A stretch of 64,000 nucleotides of DNA from JACVRW01 sp963733885 (GCA_963733885.1 CAVTES010000007.1:446020-510019), one strand, 5' to 3'. Numbered from the stretch's first letter, positions 25,166 to 35,990 are shown. The notes: generated by a model from the sequence alone, not told the origin. Made by a program: numbers and translations.

Positions 25166-26542
25166 ATGACCATCACCGGAGCACCCACACTCGCCGCCGA
25201 GCTTCGCGCCGGCGGCTTCGTCGGCCGCGTCATCGAACCGGACGACCCCGACTACGACCACTCACGCGCCGGCTGGAACGGCGCGATCGACCGGCGCCCG
25301 GCCGCCGTGGCCTGCGCGACCGACGCCGACGACGTGGCGGCCGCGATCCGGGCCGCCCGCGCCGCCGACCTGCCCTTCACCATCCGCGCCGGGGGGCACT
25401 CGGTGTCGGGGCGCTCGGTGCGCGACGGCGCGCTGTGCATCGACCTGCGCGAAATGAACGGCGTGGACGTGGACCTGCAGCGGGGCGTCGTGCGGGTCGG
25501 CGGCGGTGCCCTGCTCGGCGAGCTCGACGCCGCCACCCAGAGGCACGGGCTCGCGGTGCCGGCGGGCCAGATCTCGCACACCGGCGTCGGCGGGCTCACG
25601 CTCGGGGGCGGCATCGGCTGGCTGATGCGGCACCACGGTCTCACGATCGACTCGCTCGAATCGGCCCAGGTCGTGCTGGCCGACGGCGAGGTCGTGCGCG
25701 CGGCCGCCGACGAGCACCCCGACCTGTTCTGGGCGCTGCGCGGCGGTGGCGGCGACTTCGGCGCGGTCGTGAGCTTCGAGTTCCGCCCCCACCGCGTCGG
25801 CCCGATGGTCCTCGCGGGGATCCTCGTCTACCCGTGGGACGAGGCTCGCGACGCCCTGCGCGCGACCCGCGAGCTGATGGACGACGCGCCGCCCGAGCTG
25901 ACAACCTTCGTCACCCTGCTCACCGCGCCTCCCGGGCCGCCGTTCCCGCCGGAGCTGCAGGGCCGAAAGGTGGCGGTGGTGGGCGTGGCGTGGAGCGGCG
26001 ACCTGGCCGAGGGGGAGCGGGTGCTGGCCCCGCTGCGAGAGGGCTGCCCGCCGGCCCTCGACCTCGTCGGGCCGATGCCGTACGTCGCGCTCCAGACGAT
26101 GCTCGACGAGACGGCGCCGCACGGCTGGCGGTTCTACGACCGGCTCCACTACCTCCCGGCGGTCGGCGACGGCTTCATCGACGCGCTCGTGGGCGGCTTC
26201 GAGGACGTCCCGACGCCGCAGTCGCACGTGGTGACGGGCTGGATGGGCGGCGCGATCGACCGGGTGGCGCCGGGCGAGACTGCGTTCGGTCACCGCGACG
26301 CGCGCGCCTTCACCTGGATCATCGGGTGCTCCGGCGACGCGCCCGTGGGACCGACCGCGGAGTGGGTGCGGCGCGTCTGGGACCACACCGCGCCGTACGC
26401 CCGCGAGGGGGTGTACGTGAACGCCCTCGACAGCGGTCGCCCGGTGCGGGAGGCCTACGCCGACGGGATCTGGGAGCGGCTCGTGGCGATCAAGCGCCGC
26501 TACGACCCGGACGGGGTCTTCGCCGGCAACGGGATCGGTTAG
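25166..26542 (+). CDS. FAD-binding oxidoreductase of the berberine-bridge/BBE type
   Basis: 458 residues, ATG start. Residues 45-180 are a PP-loop FAD domain: RAGGHSVSG contains the His expected to bind FAD covalently, and GQISHTGVGGLTLGGGIGWL is the second flavin motif, lacking the Cys that makes bicovalent enzymes. The C-terminus (RRYDPDGVFAGNGIG) is the BBE motif. Such enzymes oxidise sugars, alcohols or secondary metabolites with oxygen. The substrate cannot be told. The TAG stop lies at the left edge of repeat element copy 2. Confidence 0.9.
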   Translation: MTITGAPTLAAELRAGGFVGRVIEPDDPDYDHSRAGWNGAIDRRPAAVACATDADDVAAAIRAARAADLPFTIRAGGHSVSGRSVRDGALCIDLREMNGVDVDLQRGVVRVGGGALLGELDAATQRHGLAVPAGQISHTGVGGLTLGGGIGWLMRHHGLTIDSLESAQVVLADGEVVRAAADEHPDLFWALRGGGGDFGAVVSFEFRPHRVGPMVLAGILVYPWDEARDALRATRELMDDAPPELTTFVTLLTAPPGPPFPPELQGRKVAVVGVAWSGDLAEGERVLAPLREGCPPALDLVGPMPYVALQTMLDETAPHGWRFYDRLHYLPAVGDGFIDALVGGFEDVPTPQSHVVTGWMGGAIDRVAPGETAFGHRDARAFTWIIGCSGDAPVGPTAEWVRRVWDHTAPYAREGVYVNALDSGRPVREAYADGIWERLVAIKRRYDPDGVFAGNGIG

Positions 26543-26703
26543 TGACCTGAGGCGGAAGTTCGGCGTCAGCTTCCCGAGCGGCTGGGCGTGGCTGGCGACG
26601 CACACGGGATGAGTCGATGCCGAAGCATCGGCGATTCCCGTGGGTGGCGCCAGGCGCGTCCAGACGCCGGGAAGGTGCGCGCGAACTGACGACTCAGGTC
26701 ACT
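26541..26703. repeat. Long near-palindromic intergenic element, copy 2
   Basis: Ends 26541-26562 and 26682-26703 pair over 22 bases with three mismatches (AGTGACCTGAG...). The core from about 26573 to 26670 is like copy 1 (GGCTGGGCGTGGCTGGCG, GATGAGTCGATGCCGAAG, CCAGGCGCGTCCAG). Where copy 1 has G-C next to CGGGA/TCCCG, this copy has A-T, a compensating change. It fills the gap between two convergent genes and touches both stop codons. Confidence 0.75.
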
Positions 26704-28318
26704 AGAGGCCCTCCCTCACGGCGTGCGCGGCCGCCTCGGCGCGGCTGCGCACGCCGAGCTTCGCCAGCACGTTGCCCACGTGGTGCTCCGCGGTCTTCGG
26801 GGCGATCACGAGCCGGTCTGCGATCTGCGCGTTCGACAGTCCGGCGGCTATGAGGCTCAGGACCTCGAGCTCCCGGGCGGTGAGGTGGTCGCGCTCTCCT
26901 CTGGTGACCACCCGCCCGGCGACCCCCAAATCGCGCAGCAGGCCGGCGGCGCGATCGGCGTCCTTGCGGGCGCCGAGGCGCTCGAAGACGTCGCGGGCGG
27001 CGCGGGCGGAGACGAGGGCGAACGGCGAGCCGGCCGCCGCCTGGACGCGCGCGAGGGCGAGGCGGGCGCGGCCCTCCTCGAGCGGGAAGTCGATTGCGGC
27101 GAAGCGTGCGACGGCGTGCTCGAGGTGGTGCTCCGCCTCGGCGCGGTCCGCCCGAGCCGCGGCCACCCGCCCCGTGAGCAGCGCCGCTGTCGCCTCCAGG
27201 TCTGGTCGGGCCAGCTGCCGTGCCCTCTCGTCGAGACGCTCCGCCGCTCGCGCCGCGTCCTCCAGCTCTCCCGTCGCCAGCGCCAGCTCGGCTCGCAGAG
27301 CCAGCACTTCGGGGTCGTCGGAGGGGTCGGGGCGGCGGTCCAGCATCGCCTGCGCGAGGTCATGCTCGCCGCGCTCCAGATGCAGCCGCACGATCGTCGC
27401 GAACGCCGCCGGCTCGTCCTCGAGTCCGCTCAGCAGCTTCTCGGCCTCCTCGGTCCGCCCCTGCCGCAGCCGCAGCTCGGCGAGCACCGCCAGCGGCAGC
27501 ATCCGGCCGCCGCCTTTTTGCCGGCTCGCCGGCCGCTCCAGGGCCTCGCCCAGCACGGCCTCGGCGCGCTCCCAGTCGCCCGCCCTCACAAGGACTCCTC
27601 CGTAGATGCCCCGGCACCACGACTGCACCGGCAGGAAGCGGCGCCGCTCGGTGAACTCCACCACCGCCTCACACCACTCCACCGCGCGCGGCAGGTCGGA
27701 GAGCCCGTCGCAGACGACCAGCGTCGTGCAGCACGCGTCGCCACAAGCCAGCGGATCGCTCGACTCGCCGCCCAGCGCGACCGTCATCGCCTCGTCGAGC
27801 AGGCCCATCCCCTCCTCCACGCGGCCCTGGCCCACCGCCGCGCGGCCGAGCTGGGCGAGGGCCATGCACTCCACGTCCGCGTCGGCCAACTCGTGCGCGA
27901 GGTCCAGAGCGGTGCGGGCGTGGCGCTCGGCATCGGCCGGATCGCCGGCCCGCTTTGCCTCCTCGATCGCCAGCCAACCCAGCTCCGCCGATGGGGCGGC
28001 GTCTGCGAGCAGGCGGCGCGCGCGCGACAGCCACCCGGCCGAGGCGGCCGTCCGGCCGTCGATGCGGTGCTCCCCCGCCAGATAGGTCGCGAGGCCGCCG
28101 GCGCTTAGGGCGTCGCCGCGGCGCTGGTACGCGGCGTAGGCCTCACGTCGACGGTCGATGGCGGCGTCGCGCTCGCCCAGCCACCACAGGGACTGGCCCA
28201 GGCCGTCCAGCGCCTCGGGATCGCCCGGCTCGGCCTCGAGTGCGGCGGCGAACGCGTCGCGGGCGGCTGCCCAGTCGGCCTCGGCGAAGTGCTCCCAGCC
28301 GCTCTGCTTGCTGTCCAT
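26702..28318 (-). CDS. LuxR-type regulator with N-terminal tetratricopeptide repeats
   Basis: 538 residues. Residues 5-450 are helical TPR-like repeats (AAALEAEPGDPEALDGLGQS, ALAQLGRAAVGQGRVEEGMG), with no P-loop, so it is not a MalT/LAL ATPase. Residues 475-535 form a LuxR helix-turn-helix: LTARELEVLSLIAAGLSNAQ and KTAEHHVGNVLAKLGVRSRA. The family binds DNA as dimers; the TPR part probably senses a protein or ligand. It is divergent from an M20 peptidase gene, with a long palindrome between them. Target genes are unknown. Confidence 0.9.
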   Translation of the reverse strand: MDSKQSGWEHFAEADWAAARDAFAAALEAEPGDPEALDGLGQSLWWLGERDAAIDRRREAYAAYQRRGDALSAGGLATYLAGEHRIDGRTAASAGWLSRARRLLADAAPSAELGWLAIEEAKRAGDPADAERHARTALDLAHELADADVECMALAQLGRAAVGQGRVEEGMGLLDEAMTVALGGESSDPLACGDACCTTLVVCDGLSDLPRAVEWCEAVVEFTERRRFLPVQSWCRGIYGGVLVRAGDWERAEAVLGEALERPASRQKGGGRMLPLAVLAELRLRQGRTEEAEKLLSGLEDEPAAFATIVRLHLERGEHDLAQAMLDRRPDPSDDPEVLALRAELALATGELEDAARAAERLDERARQLARPDLEATAALLTGRVAAARADRAEAEHHLEHAVARFAAIDFPLEEGRARLALARVQAAAGSPFALVSARAARDVFERLGARKDADRAAGLLRDLGVAGRVVTRGERDHLTARELEVLSLIAAGLSNAQIADRLVIAPKTAEHHVGNVLAKLGVRSRAEAAAHAVREGL

Positions 28319-28434
28319 GGGCGCGTACAGTCTCGCCGGTTCGCGCGGCGCTCACCAGCGGCGGCGGCGGGCACGCCTTGCCCCGCGAACGCAACGGCGG
28401 CAGTGAGGTAGTGGCATCGAGGCCGCCCGCGGGC

Positions 28435-28487
28435 CGAGTGTGGGCCCTCAAAGGCGCCATATACGGTGCTCTGAAGGCCCACACTCG
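28435..28487. promoter_or_regulatory. 53-base palindrome in the divergent gap
   Basis: CGAGTGTGGGCC (28435-28446) and GGCCCACACTCG (28476-28487) are perfect 12-base complements, with TCA/TGA inside adding pairs. They surround GGCGCCATATACGGTGCT. The site lies 34 bases before the M20 gene and 116 before the LuxR gene. It could be an operator for a large dimer or a repeated palindromic element. Confidence 0.5.
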
Positions 28488-28521
28488 TGGAACCGGGGTT
28501 CTCGCGCTTAGGATCGCCACG

Positions 28522-29833
28522 ATGGCGGACTCCCACCAGCACGAGGCCACGGTGGTCCTGCAACGCCTCCTGCGCCTCAACACGGTCAACCCACCCGGCA
28601 ACGAGCGACCCGCCCAGGAGTTCCTCAGGGCCTTCTTCGACAGCGCGGGGCTGGAGACCACGCTGCTCGGAGACGATCCGGCCCGGCCCAACCTCGTTGC
28701 CCGCCTTCGCGGCCACGGGCCCGGGCCGACGCTCGGCCTCCTCTCGCACGTCGACACCGTCATCGCGGACCCCGCCGGCTGGCGCCATGGGCCCTGGTCC
28801 GGCGAACTCGACGACGACGGCTTCGTGTGGGGCCGCGGCGCCCTCGACATGAAGTCGCAGACCGCCGCGGAGGCCGTGGCAGCCGCGAGTCTCGCCAGGG
28901 CGGGTTGGCGGCCCGAACAAGGCGACCTGCTCGTCATCTCGGTCAGCGACGAGGAGGTCGACGGAACCGGCGCCGAGTGGCTCACCGCCGAGCATCCCGA
29001 GCTCGTCCGTTGCGACTACCTGCTCAACGAGGGCGGCGGCGAGTCGATCGCCATCGACGGCAGGCGCGCGTACACCATGTCGGCCGGCGAGAAGGGCGTC
29101 TTTCGCTTCACGCTGACCACCGACGGCGCGGCCGGCCACGCGTCCCTCCCCTCCGTAGCCGACAACGCGCTGCTCAAGCTCGGCCCACTCCTCCAGGCGA
29201 TGGAGAGCAAGGCACCGACGTGGGACATCACCCCGGCCCCACGGGCCTTGCTCGCCGAGCTTGGCTTCGATTCGGATGGCGATCCTTCCAGCGCTCTGAC
29301 CGCGCTGAAGGAACGCGCGCCCGGGTTCTGCGCCGGAGGTGGACGCCATGATGCGGGTGACCCTGGCCCCGACGATGGTGGCCGCGTCGGATCAGATGAA
29401 CGTGATTCCCGCGACGGCGCGCCTGCACGTGGATTGCCGCGTTCCGCCGGGGATGGAGGAGCCGGCGGTTCTGGCGCGCGTGCAGGAGGTGCTGGGCGAC
29501 ACCGGCTACCGCCTGGAGTTCACCGAGCGCGTGGTGGGCAACGTGTCAGCGCCGGAGTCGCCGCTGGCCAACGCCCTGCGCGGCTGGGTAAAGCGCACCG
29601 ATCCCGGCGCGCGCCTCCTCCCCACCGTCTGCGTGGGCTACACCGACTCGCGCACCTTCCGGGCCGCCTTCCCCGATTGCGTCGCCTACGGCTTCTTCCC
29701 GCACAGGCATATGACCGTCGAGGAGCTCGACGAACTCGTGCACGGCCGCGACGAGCGCATCGATGTGCGCGACGTCGGCCTGGCGGTGGACTGCTACCGC
29801 ACGGTGGCGACCGAGCTGCTCGGCGGCGGCTGA
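28522..29833 (+). CDS. M20-family peptidase/deacylase (one frameshift)
   Basis: About 437 residues; one extra base near 29325-29335 separates two frames. Motifs: LLSHVDTVIADPAGW (first zinc ligand and catalytic Asp), GRGALDMKSQTAAE (bridging Asp), SDEEVDGTGAEWL (catalytic Glu pair), and HGRDERIDVRDV near the C-terminus (last zinc His). The dimerisation domain reads GAAGHASLPSVADNALLK. Family members are di-zinc enzymes such as acetylornithine deacetylase, succinyl-DAP desuccinylase and peptidases. The set of motifs is complete, so the gene is probably intact. The exact substrate is unknown. Confidence 0.85.
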
Positions 29834-30835
29834 TCGGCCGCCTCCAGCCCGAACTCCGACGCGATCAGCTCGTAGGAGCGCCGGCGGGCGGCATGGTCGT
29901 GCGTGATGGTGAGCACCACCACCTCCTCCGCGCCGTACTCCGCGGCCACCGCCTCCAGGCCGGAGCGCACGGTCGAGGGCGAGCCGATCACCGCCCGGCG
30001 CCCGCTTCCGCCTGGCCGCCGCTGCCGCGTCTCGAGGTAGCGCAGCGCCTTCTCCACCGGCGGGATCTCCACCAGCCGCCCCTGGCGCAGCAGTGACAGC
30101 ATCATGCGGCTGGATGAGGCCAGGCGCTCGGCCTCCTCGTCTGAATCGGCGCACACCGCGATCACCCCGACCGAGAGGCGCGGTGCGCCGAGCCGCTCGG
30201 AGTCCACGAACCGCGCGCGGTAGTCGGCCGCGATCGCCGCCCCTGCCGGGTTGATGAAGTCCGCGAACGAGTACGGCAGGCCGAGCTCGCCGGCCCAGAT
30301 CGCGCTCTGGGGAGACGAGCCGAGCAGCCACGGCTCCGGCCGCTCGGGCCGGCCGGGCAACGTGGCCGCCAGGCGGGCGAACGGATGCGAAACCGGCATC
30401 CGGTCCTCCAGCAGCGAGAGCAGCTCGACAAGCTGCTCGATGAAATCGTCGGGGGCCTGCTGACGGCGGTCGCGCTGTAGCGCGAGCATCGTCATGGGAT
30501 CGGTGCCCGGCGCGCGGCCCAGGCCGAGGTCGATCCGCTCAGGGTGCAGGCCGGCCAGCGAGCTGAACGTCTCCGCCACCTTCAGCGGGCTGTAGTGCGG
30601 GAGCATCACCCCGCCGCTCCCCACCCGGATCCGCGATGTGCGCGCTGCGATCGCCGCGATCGAGGATCTCGGGCGCGGCGCAGGCGAGCGCGGGCGTGGC
30701 GTGGTGCTCGGCCACCCAGTAGCGGCGATATCCGAGGCGGTCGGCAAGCGCCGCCAGGTCGAGCGTGTTGTGGAGCGCCTGCGCGGCGGTGGAGCCCTCC
30801 GGGATGGGCGACTGGTCCAGGACGCTGAGAATCAC
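29794..30835 (-). CDS. LLM-class flavin-dependent oxidoreductase (one frameshift)
   Basis: About 347 residues. N-terminal part in one frame (MILSVLDQSPIPEGSTAAQA, GYRRYWVAEHHATPALA), the rest after a shift near 30660 (RIRVGSGGVMLPHYSPLKVA, IDLGLGRAPGTDPMTM). These are luciferase-like monooxygenase motifs of the LLM group 1 (MsnO8 family) using FMNH2. The 3' end overlaps the convergent M20 gene by 40 bases. The substrate is unknown. Divergent from a small secreted protein gene at its start. Confidence 0.85.
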
Positions 30836-30907
30836 GGAATCGACTCTTTACGAAAGCTTGTACCGCGGCTCACCGGTGCTTGGGAGGGCGCCGGGCACCC
30901 TAACCAC

Positions 30908-31234
30908 ATGAAACTCATCGCTCTCATCACAGCCATCGCAGTGCTTGCCACGACCGCCGTCGCCACCGCCCAGGCTCCTCTGCGCGAGTACGAGGGCAAG
31001 GTCGTCTCCGTCAACCGCGAGGCCAAGCGCTTCCGCCTGCATGACTCCGAGCGCGGCACCGTGCGCGTCCACGTGAACGCCAACACCCGCTTCGAGCGCA
31101 TCAACGGCATGGCCGGACTGAAGGTCGGCATGCGCCGCGTGGAGGTCAAGGTGCGCCGCATCGACGGCCGCTGGATCGCGGCCGAGGTCGAGAAGTCGGG
31201 CGGCGGCGGCGAGCACGGCGGCAGCAATCCGTAG
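30908..31234 (+). CDS. Small secreted DUF5666-like protein
   Basis: 108 residues from ATG 30908. Signal peptide MKLIALITAIAVLATTAVATAQA. The mature part EYEGKVVSVNREAKRFRLHD, VHVNANTRFERINGMAGLKV and WIAAEVEKSGGG has the strand order of DUF5666/OB-like small beta barrels (GxVxxVD...FxL, VxVxxxTxFE, GxxVEVKGxxxDG). Function unknown; possibly periplasmic or wall metal/ligand binding. It ends in a Gly-rich tail directly before a short hairpin. Confidence 0.7.
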   Translation: MKLIALITAIAVLATTAVATAQAPLREYEGKVVSVNREAKRFRLHDSERGTVRVHVNANTRFERINGMAGLKVGMRRVEVKVRRIDGRWIAAEVEKSGGGGEHGGSNP

Positions 31235-31238
31235 GCCC

Positions 31239-31260
31239 TAGTACACGGGAGCGTGTACTA
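31239..31260. terminator. Perfect hairpin between convergent genes
   Basis: TAGTACAC-GGGAGC-GTGTACTA: eight-base arms, six-base loop. It contains the TAG stop of the opposing aldo/keto reductase and follows the DUF5666-like stop by four bases. Its ends (CTAGTACACG) match the ends of repeat element copy 1. Confidence 0.65.
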
Positions 31261-32280
31261 ACGCCGCAGCGCCTCGGGTCGCAGGGCCGGGTTGTCGTAG
31301 CCCGTGTCGGCCGGGTTGACGTTCTCGCCCGGCGGCACGATCTCGTCGATCCGGTCGAGGACGTCGTCGGACAGCTCCACGTCGACGGCGCCCAGCTGCG
31401 ACTCGAGGTGCTCCATCTTGCGGGGCCCGATGATCGCCGAGGTGACCGCGGGGTGCCGGATCACGAAGGCCAGCGCGAGCTCGATCAGGGTCATGCCCGC
31501 CTCCTCGGCGAGCTGGGCAAGGGCGTCGGCCGCGTCGAGCTTGCGCTGGTTGGCGGGGATCGAGAGGTCGTAGCTCTTGGGCAGCATCGCCGAGCGCCGT
31601 GAGGTGAGGTCGTCGGCGCCCTTGCGCCACTTCCCCGACAGCCAGCCGGCGGCCAGCGGGCTCCACGGGATCACGCCTATGCCGTGGCGGCGGCAGGTGG
31701 GCAGCACGTCGTACTCGACCCCGCGGATGAGCAGCGAGTAGGGCGGCTGCTCGGAGACGAAGCGCTCGCGGCCGCGCCGCTCGGCGGTCCACTGGGCCTC
31801 GACGATCTGTGAGGCCGGGAACGTCGACGAGCCGATGTAGCGCACCTTGCCCGCGCGCACGAGGTCGGTGAGGGCGCCGAGCGTCTCGTCGATGTCGGTG
31901 TCGTCCTCGGGGCGGTGGATCTGGTACAGGTCGATCCAGTCGGTCTTCAGGCGGCGCAGGCTGTTCTCGACCTCCGTGACGATCCAGCGGCGCGAGCTGC
32001 CGAACTGGTTGGGGTCGTCGCCCATCGAGCCGTGGACCTTCGTGGCGAGGATGACGTTGTCGCGGCGGCCGCCGGCGAGCGCCTTGCCGACGATCTCCTC
32101 GGACTCGCCGGCCGAGTAGACGTCGGCCGTGTCGACGAAGTTGATGCCCGCGTCGAGAGCGCGGTGGATGATGCGAATCGACTCGTCGTGGTCACGCTCT
32201 CCCCAGGCGCCGAACATCATCGCCCCGAGGCAGAGCGGGCTGACCTTAACTCCGGTGCGTCCCAGCGTGCGGTGCTCCAT
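31258..32280 (-). CDS. Aldo/keto reductase
   Basis: 340 residues from ATG 32280 (MEHRTLGRTGVKVSPLCLGA). The catalytic tetrad is complete: Asp and Tyr in FVDTADVYSAGESE, Lys in LATKVHGSMG and His in LYQIHRPEDDTDI. NADPH-binding residues near the C-terminus follow the family pattern (SAIIGPRKMEHLESQL). These TIM-barrel enzymes reduce aldehydes and ketones; this belongs to the YghZ/Kv-beta-like group, often of broad specificity. It starts 46 bases from the divergent typA start. Confidence 0.9.
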   Translation of the reverse strand: MEHRTLGRTGVKVSPLCLGAMMFGAWGERDHDESIRIIHRALDAGINFVDTADVYSAGESEEIVGKALAGGRRDNVILATKVHGSMGDDPNQFGSSRRWIVTEVENSLRRLKTDWIDLYQIHRPEDDTDIDETLGALTDLVRAGKVRYIGSSTFPASQIVEAQWTAERRGRERFVSEQPPYSLLIRGVEYDVLPTCRRHGIGVIPWSPLAAGWLSGKWRKGADDLTSRRSAMLPKSYDLSIPANQRKLDAADALAQLAEEAGMTLIELALAFVIRHPAVTSAIIGPRKMEHLESQLGAVDVELSDDVLDRIDEIVPPGENVNPADTGYDNPALRPEALRR

Positions 32281-32326
32281 GCGCGTCGAGACTAGTGACG
32301 GTGGCCTGTCACCCTTGGCGCCGGCG

Positions 32327-34162
<1,836 letters not shown>

Positions 34163-34164
34163 CG

Positions 34165-34512
34165 GTGCCGCTGAACCACATCGCGCTGACGGTGACGGAC
34201 CGCGAGCGCTCGGCGGCCTTCTACGCCGAGCACTTCGGGATGACCCGGCGGCTGCACGACGACGCGCACCTGATGATCCTGGGCTCTTCTGATGGCTCGG
34301 TGCTTTCGCTGAGCGAGGGCTCGCCCCCGGCCGGGCTGCCGCGCACGAACCACTTCGGGTTCCAGCTGCCGGACGTGGACGAGGTGCGCGCCGCGCGCGA
34401 GCGGTTTCGGCGGGCGGGCCTGGTCGAGACCGAGTGGCAGGACGACAGCGTCGTGGTCCGCGTGCAGGTGTCGGATCCGGACGGCTACCGGGTCGAGCTG
34501 TACGCGTTCTAA
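34165..34512 (+). CDS. VOC-family (glyoxalase/dioxygenase fold) protein
   Basis: 115 residues from GTG 34165, two bases after the typA stop, so co-transcription is likely. MPLNHIALTVTDRERSAAFY is the first beta-alpha-beta module with a metal-ligand His; the last strand ends SDPDGYRVELYAF with the Glu metal ligand. Only one vicinal-oxygen-chelate domain is present, so a dimer is expected. Known members include glyoxalases, fosfomycin-resistance enzymes and epimerases; nothing here decides between them. Confidence 0.85.
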   Translation: MPLNHIALTVTDRERSAAFYAEHFGMTRRLHDDAHLMILGSSDGSVLSLSEGSPPAGLPRTNHFGFQLPDVDEVRAARERFRRAGLVETEWQDDSVVVRVQVSDPDGYRVELYAF

Positions 34513-34515
34513 GAG

Positions 34516-34683
34516 CTAAGACAGCCAGGCGATGAGCAGGATGATCAGCGCGATGCCCATGCCTATCGCGCCGATGGTGATCGGCGGGCGGTTGCGGCGC
34601 CAGAAGTCCGGGTCCGCTTGGTCGCGGGTGTGGCGGCCTTCCGGCGGCTCGCCCTGCCAGTCGTCGTCGTCCCAGGCGCCCAC
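34516..34683 (-). CDS. Small single-pass membrane protein
   Basis: 55 residues if started at GTG 34683 (MGAWDDDDWQGEPPEGRHTR); an ATG at 34767 would extend it but would overlap the start of the divergent DUF892 gene. An acidic N-terminus is followed by FWRRNRPPITIGAIGMGIAL and one hydrophobic helix (IALIILLIAWLS) at the very C-terminus, a tail-anchored layout. No family recognised. Start uncertain. Confidence 0.5.
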   Translation of the reverse strand: MGAWDDDDWQGEPPEGRHTRDQADPDFWRRNRPPITIGAIGMGIALIILLIAWLS

Positions 34684-34765
34684 ACCATCGTTGTACCCGC
34701 GTTTTCCCCTCCGGCCACCGGGTACGGCCACAGTCGCACCGGTTTTCGACTCAAGGCGGGCAGAC

Positions 34766-35468
34766 ATGGCCGAGCAAACGGTTCGGGATCTCAAGTTGAT
34801 CCAGTACCTGAACGAGGCGTACGGCAAGGAGAAGGAGCTCGAGACGGCGCTGCAGGCGCACATCGGGATGACCACGAAGGCGCCGTACAAGAAGCGCCTG
34901 CAGCAGCACCTGAAGGAGACCAAGGCGCATGCGCGTCAGGTCGAGCGCCGCATCAAGCAGCTCGGCGGCAAGGCCGAGGCAGTGCCGGCGCCCGGGCCGA
35001 TCGGCGCCGCGGCTTCGGCGGCGACGTCGGCGGCAAGCAAGGCGGTGTCGGCCGCGAAGGGTCCGCTGCACGCGATCCGCGGCACGGGCGAGAACGAGAA
35101 GATGCTCAAGAACGCGAAGACCGAGTTCTCCGACGAGCACGAGGAGATCGCGACGGTACACCGCGATCGAGACGCTCGCCGACACCGTGGGCGACAAGGA
35201 CACCGTCAGGCTGGCCCGCGAGATCCGGCGTGAGGAGGAGCGGATGGCGAAGTTCCTCGCCGGCCAGATCCCGACGCTGACCAAGGCCGTGGCGCGTGAG
35301 GAGATCCCGGCCGCGGAGCGCAACGGCGGCACGCGGCGGCGCCGTAGGGCGTCGAGCCGGTCGCGGTCGGCGTCGAGCTCGCGGTCGCGTTCCTCGTCGG
35401 GCTCGCGGTCGCGGTCCCGGTCTTCCGGATCGCGCACGACCCAGGCGCGAAGCGGCTCACGCTCGTAA
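34766..35468 (+). CDS. DUF892 (YciE-like ferritin fold) protein with Ser-Arg tail (one frameshift)
   Basis: About 234 residues. The start MAEQTVRDLKLIQYLNEAYG and the helices KELETALQAHIGMTTKAPYK, HARQVERRIKQLGGKAEAVP match DUF892, four-helix ferritin-like proteins of stress regulons. One extra base near 35155 (gacggtacacc for gacgtacacc) splits the frame; TYTAIETLADTVGDKDTVRL continues the third helix. After residue 190 comes a tail of about 40 residues made almost only of Ser, Arg and Gly (SRSRSASSSRSRSSSGSRSR). Such tails bind nucleic acid or are disordered; none is typical of the family. Confidence 0.8.
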
Positions 35469-35492
35469 GGCACGCAGTAGGTTCCCCGTCCC

Positions 35493-35990
35493 GTGGCCGA
35501 CCAGCAGGGCGAACGGCATCCCGAGACCGGTCGTGAGGAGACCGAGCAGAGCGGATCGACCGCAACCTCCAGGAGATGCTCGGGGAGCTGCGCGTCGCGC
35601 TGCCGGGCGTGCAGGTGCTGTTCGCGTTCCTGCTCGTCGTGCCGTTCAACCAGCGTTTCGCCGACGTCACGCAGTTCCAGAAGACCATGTTCTTCGTGAC
35701 ACTGCTCTCACCACGGCGTCCAGCGTCTGCCTGATCGCCCCCACAGTGCACCACAGGCTCGAGTTCCGCCAGCAGCACAAGGACGCGGATCGTGTCGCAC
35801 CGGCAACCGCATCGTCGTGCTCGGGCTGTTCCTGCTGGCGGTCGCGATGACGGGCGCGGTGACTGTTGGTCACCGACTTCCTGTACAGCAGCACCACGAC
35901 GATCGTGGTGGCGGCCTGCGTGGGTGGCGCGTTCGCCCTGCTCTGGTACGCCGATGCCGCTGCGGCGGCTGGCGCCAGGATCGCGGCTAG
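35493..35990 (+). CDS. DUF6328-like four-helix membrane protein (several frameshifts)
   Basis: GTG 35493 starts MADQQGERHPETGREETE. At least four shifts (about 35555, 35705, 35790, 35855) break it. Reassembled it reads LQEMLGELRVALPGVQVLFA, PFNQRFADVTQFQKTMFFVT, TTASSVCLIAPTVHHRLEFR, NRIVVLGLFLLAVAMTGA and VLLVTDFLYSSTTTIVVAAC, the order of DUF6328 proteins: a cytoplasmic N-terminal helix and four transmembrane helices. Function unknown. It may be intact in the organism, but with this many breaks pseudogene status cannot be ruled out. Confidence 0.65.
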
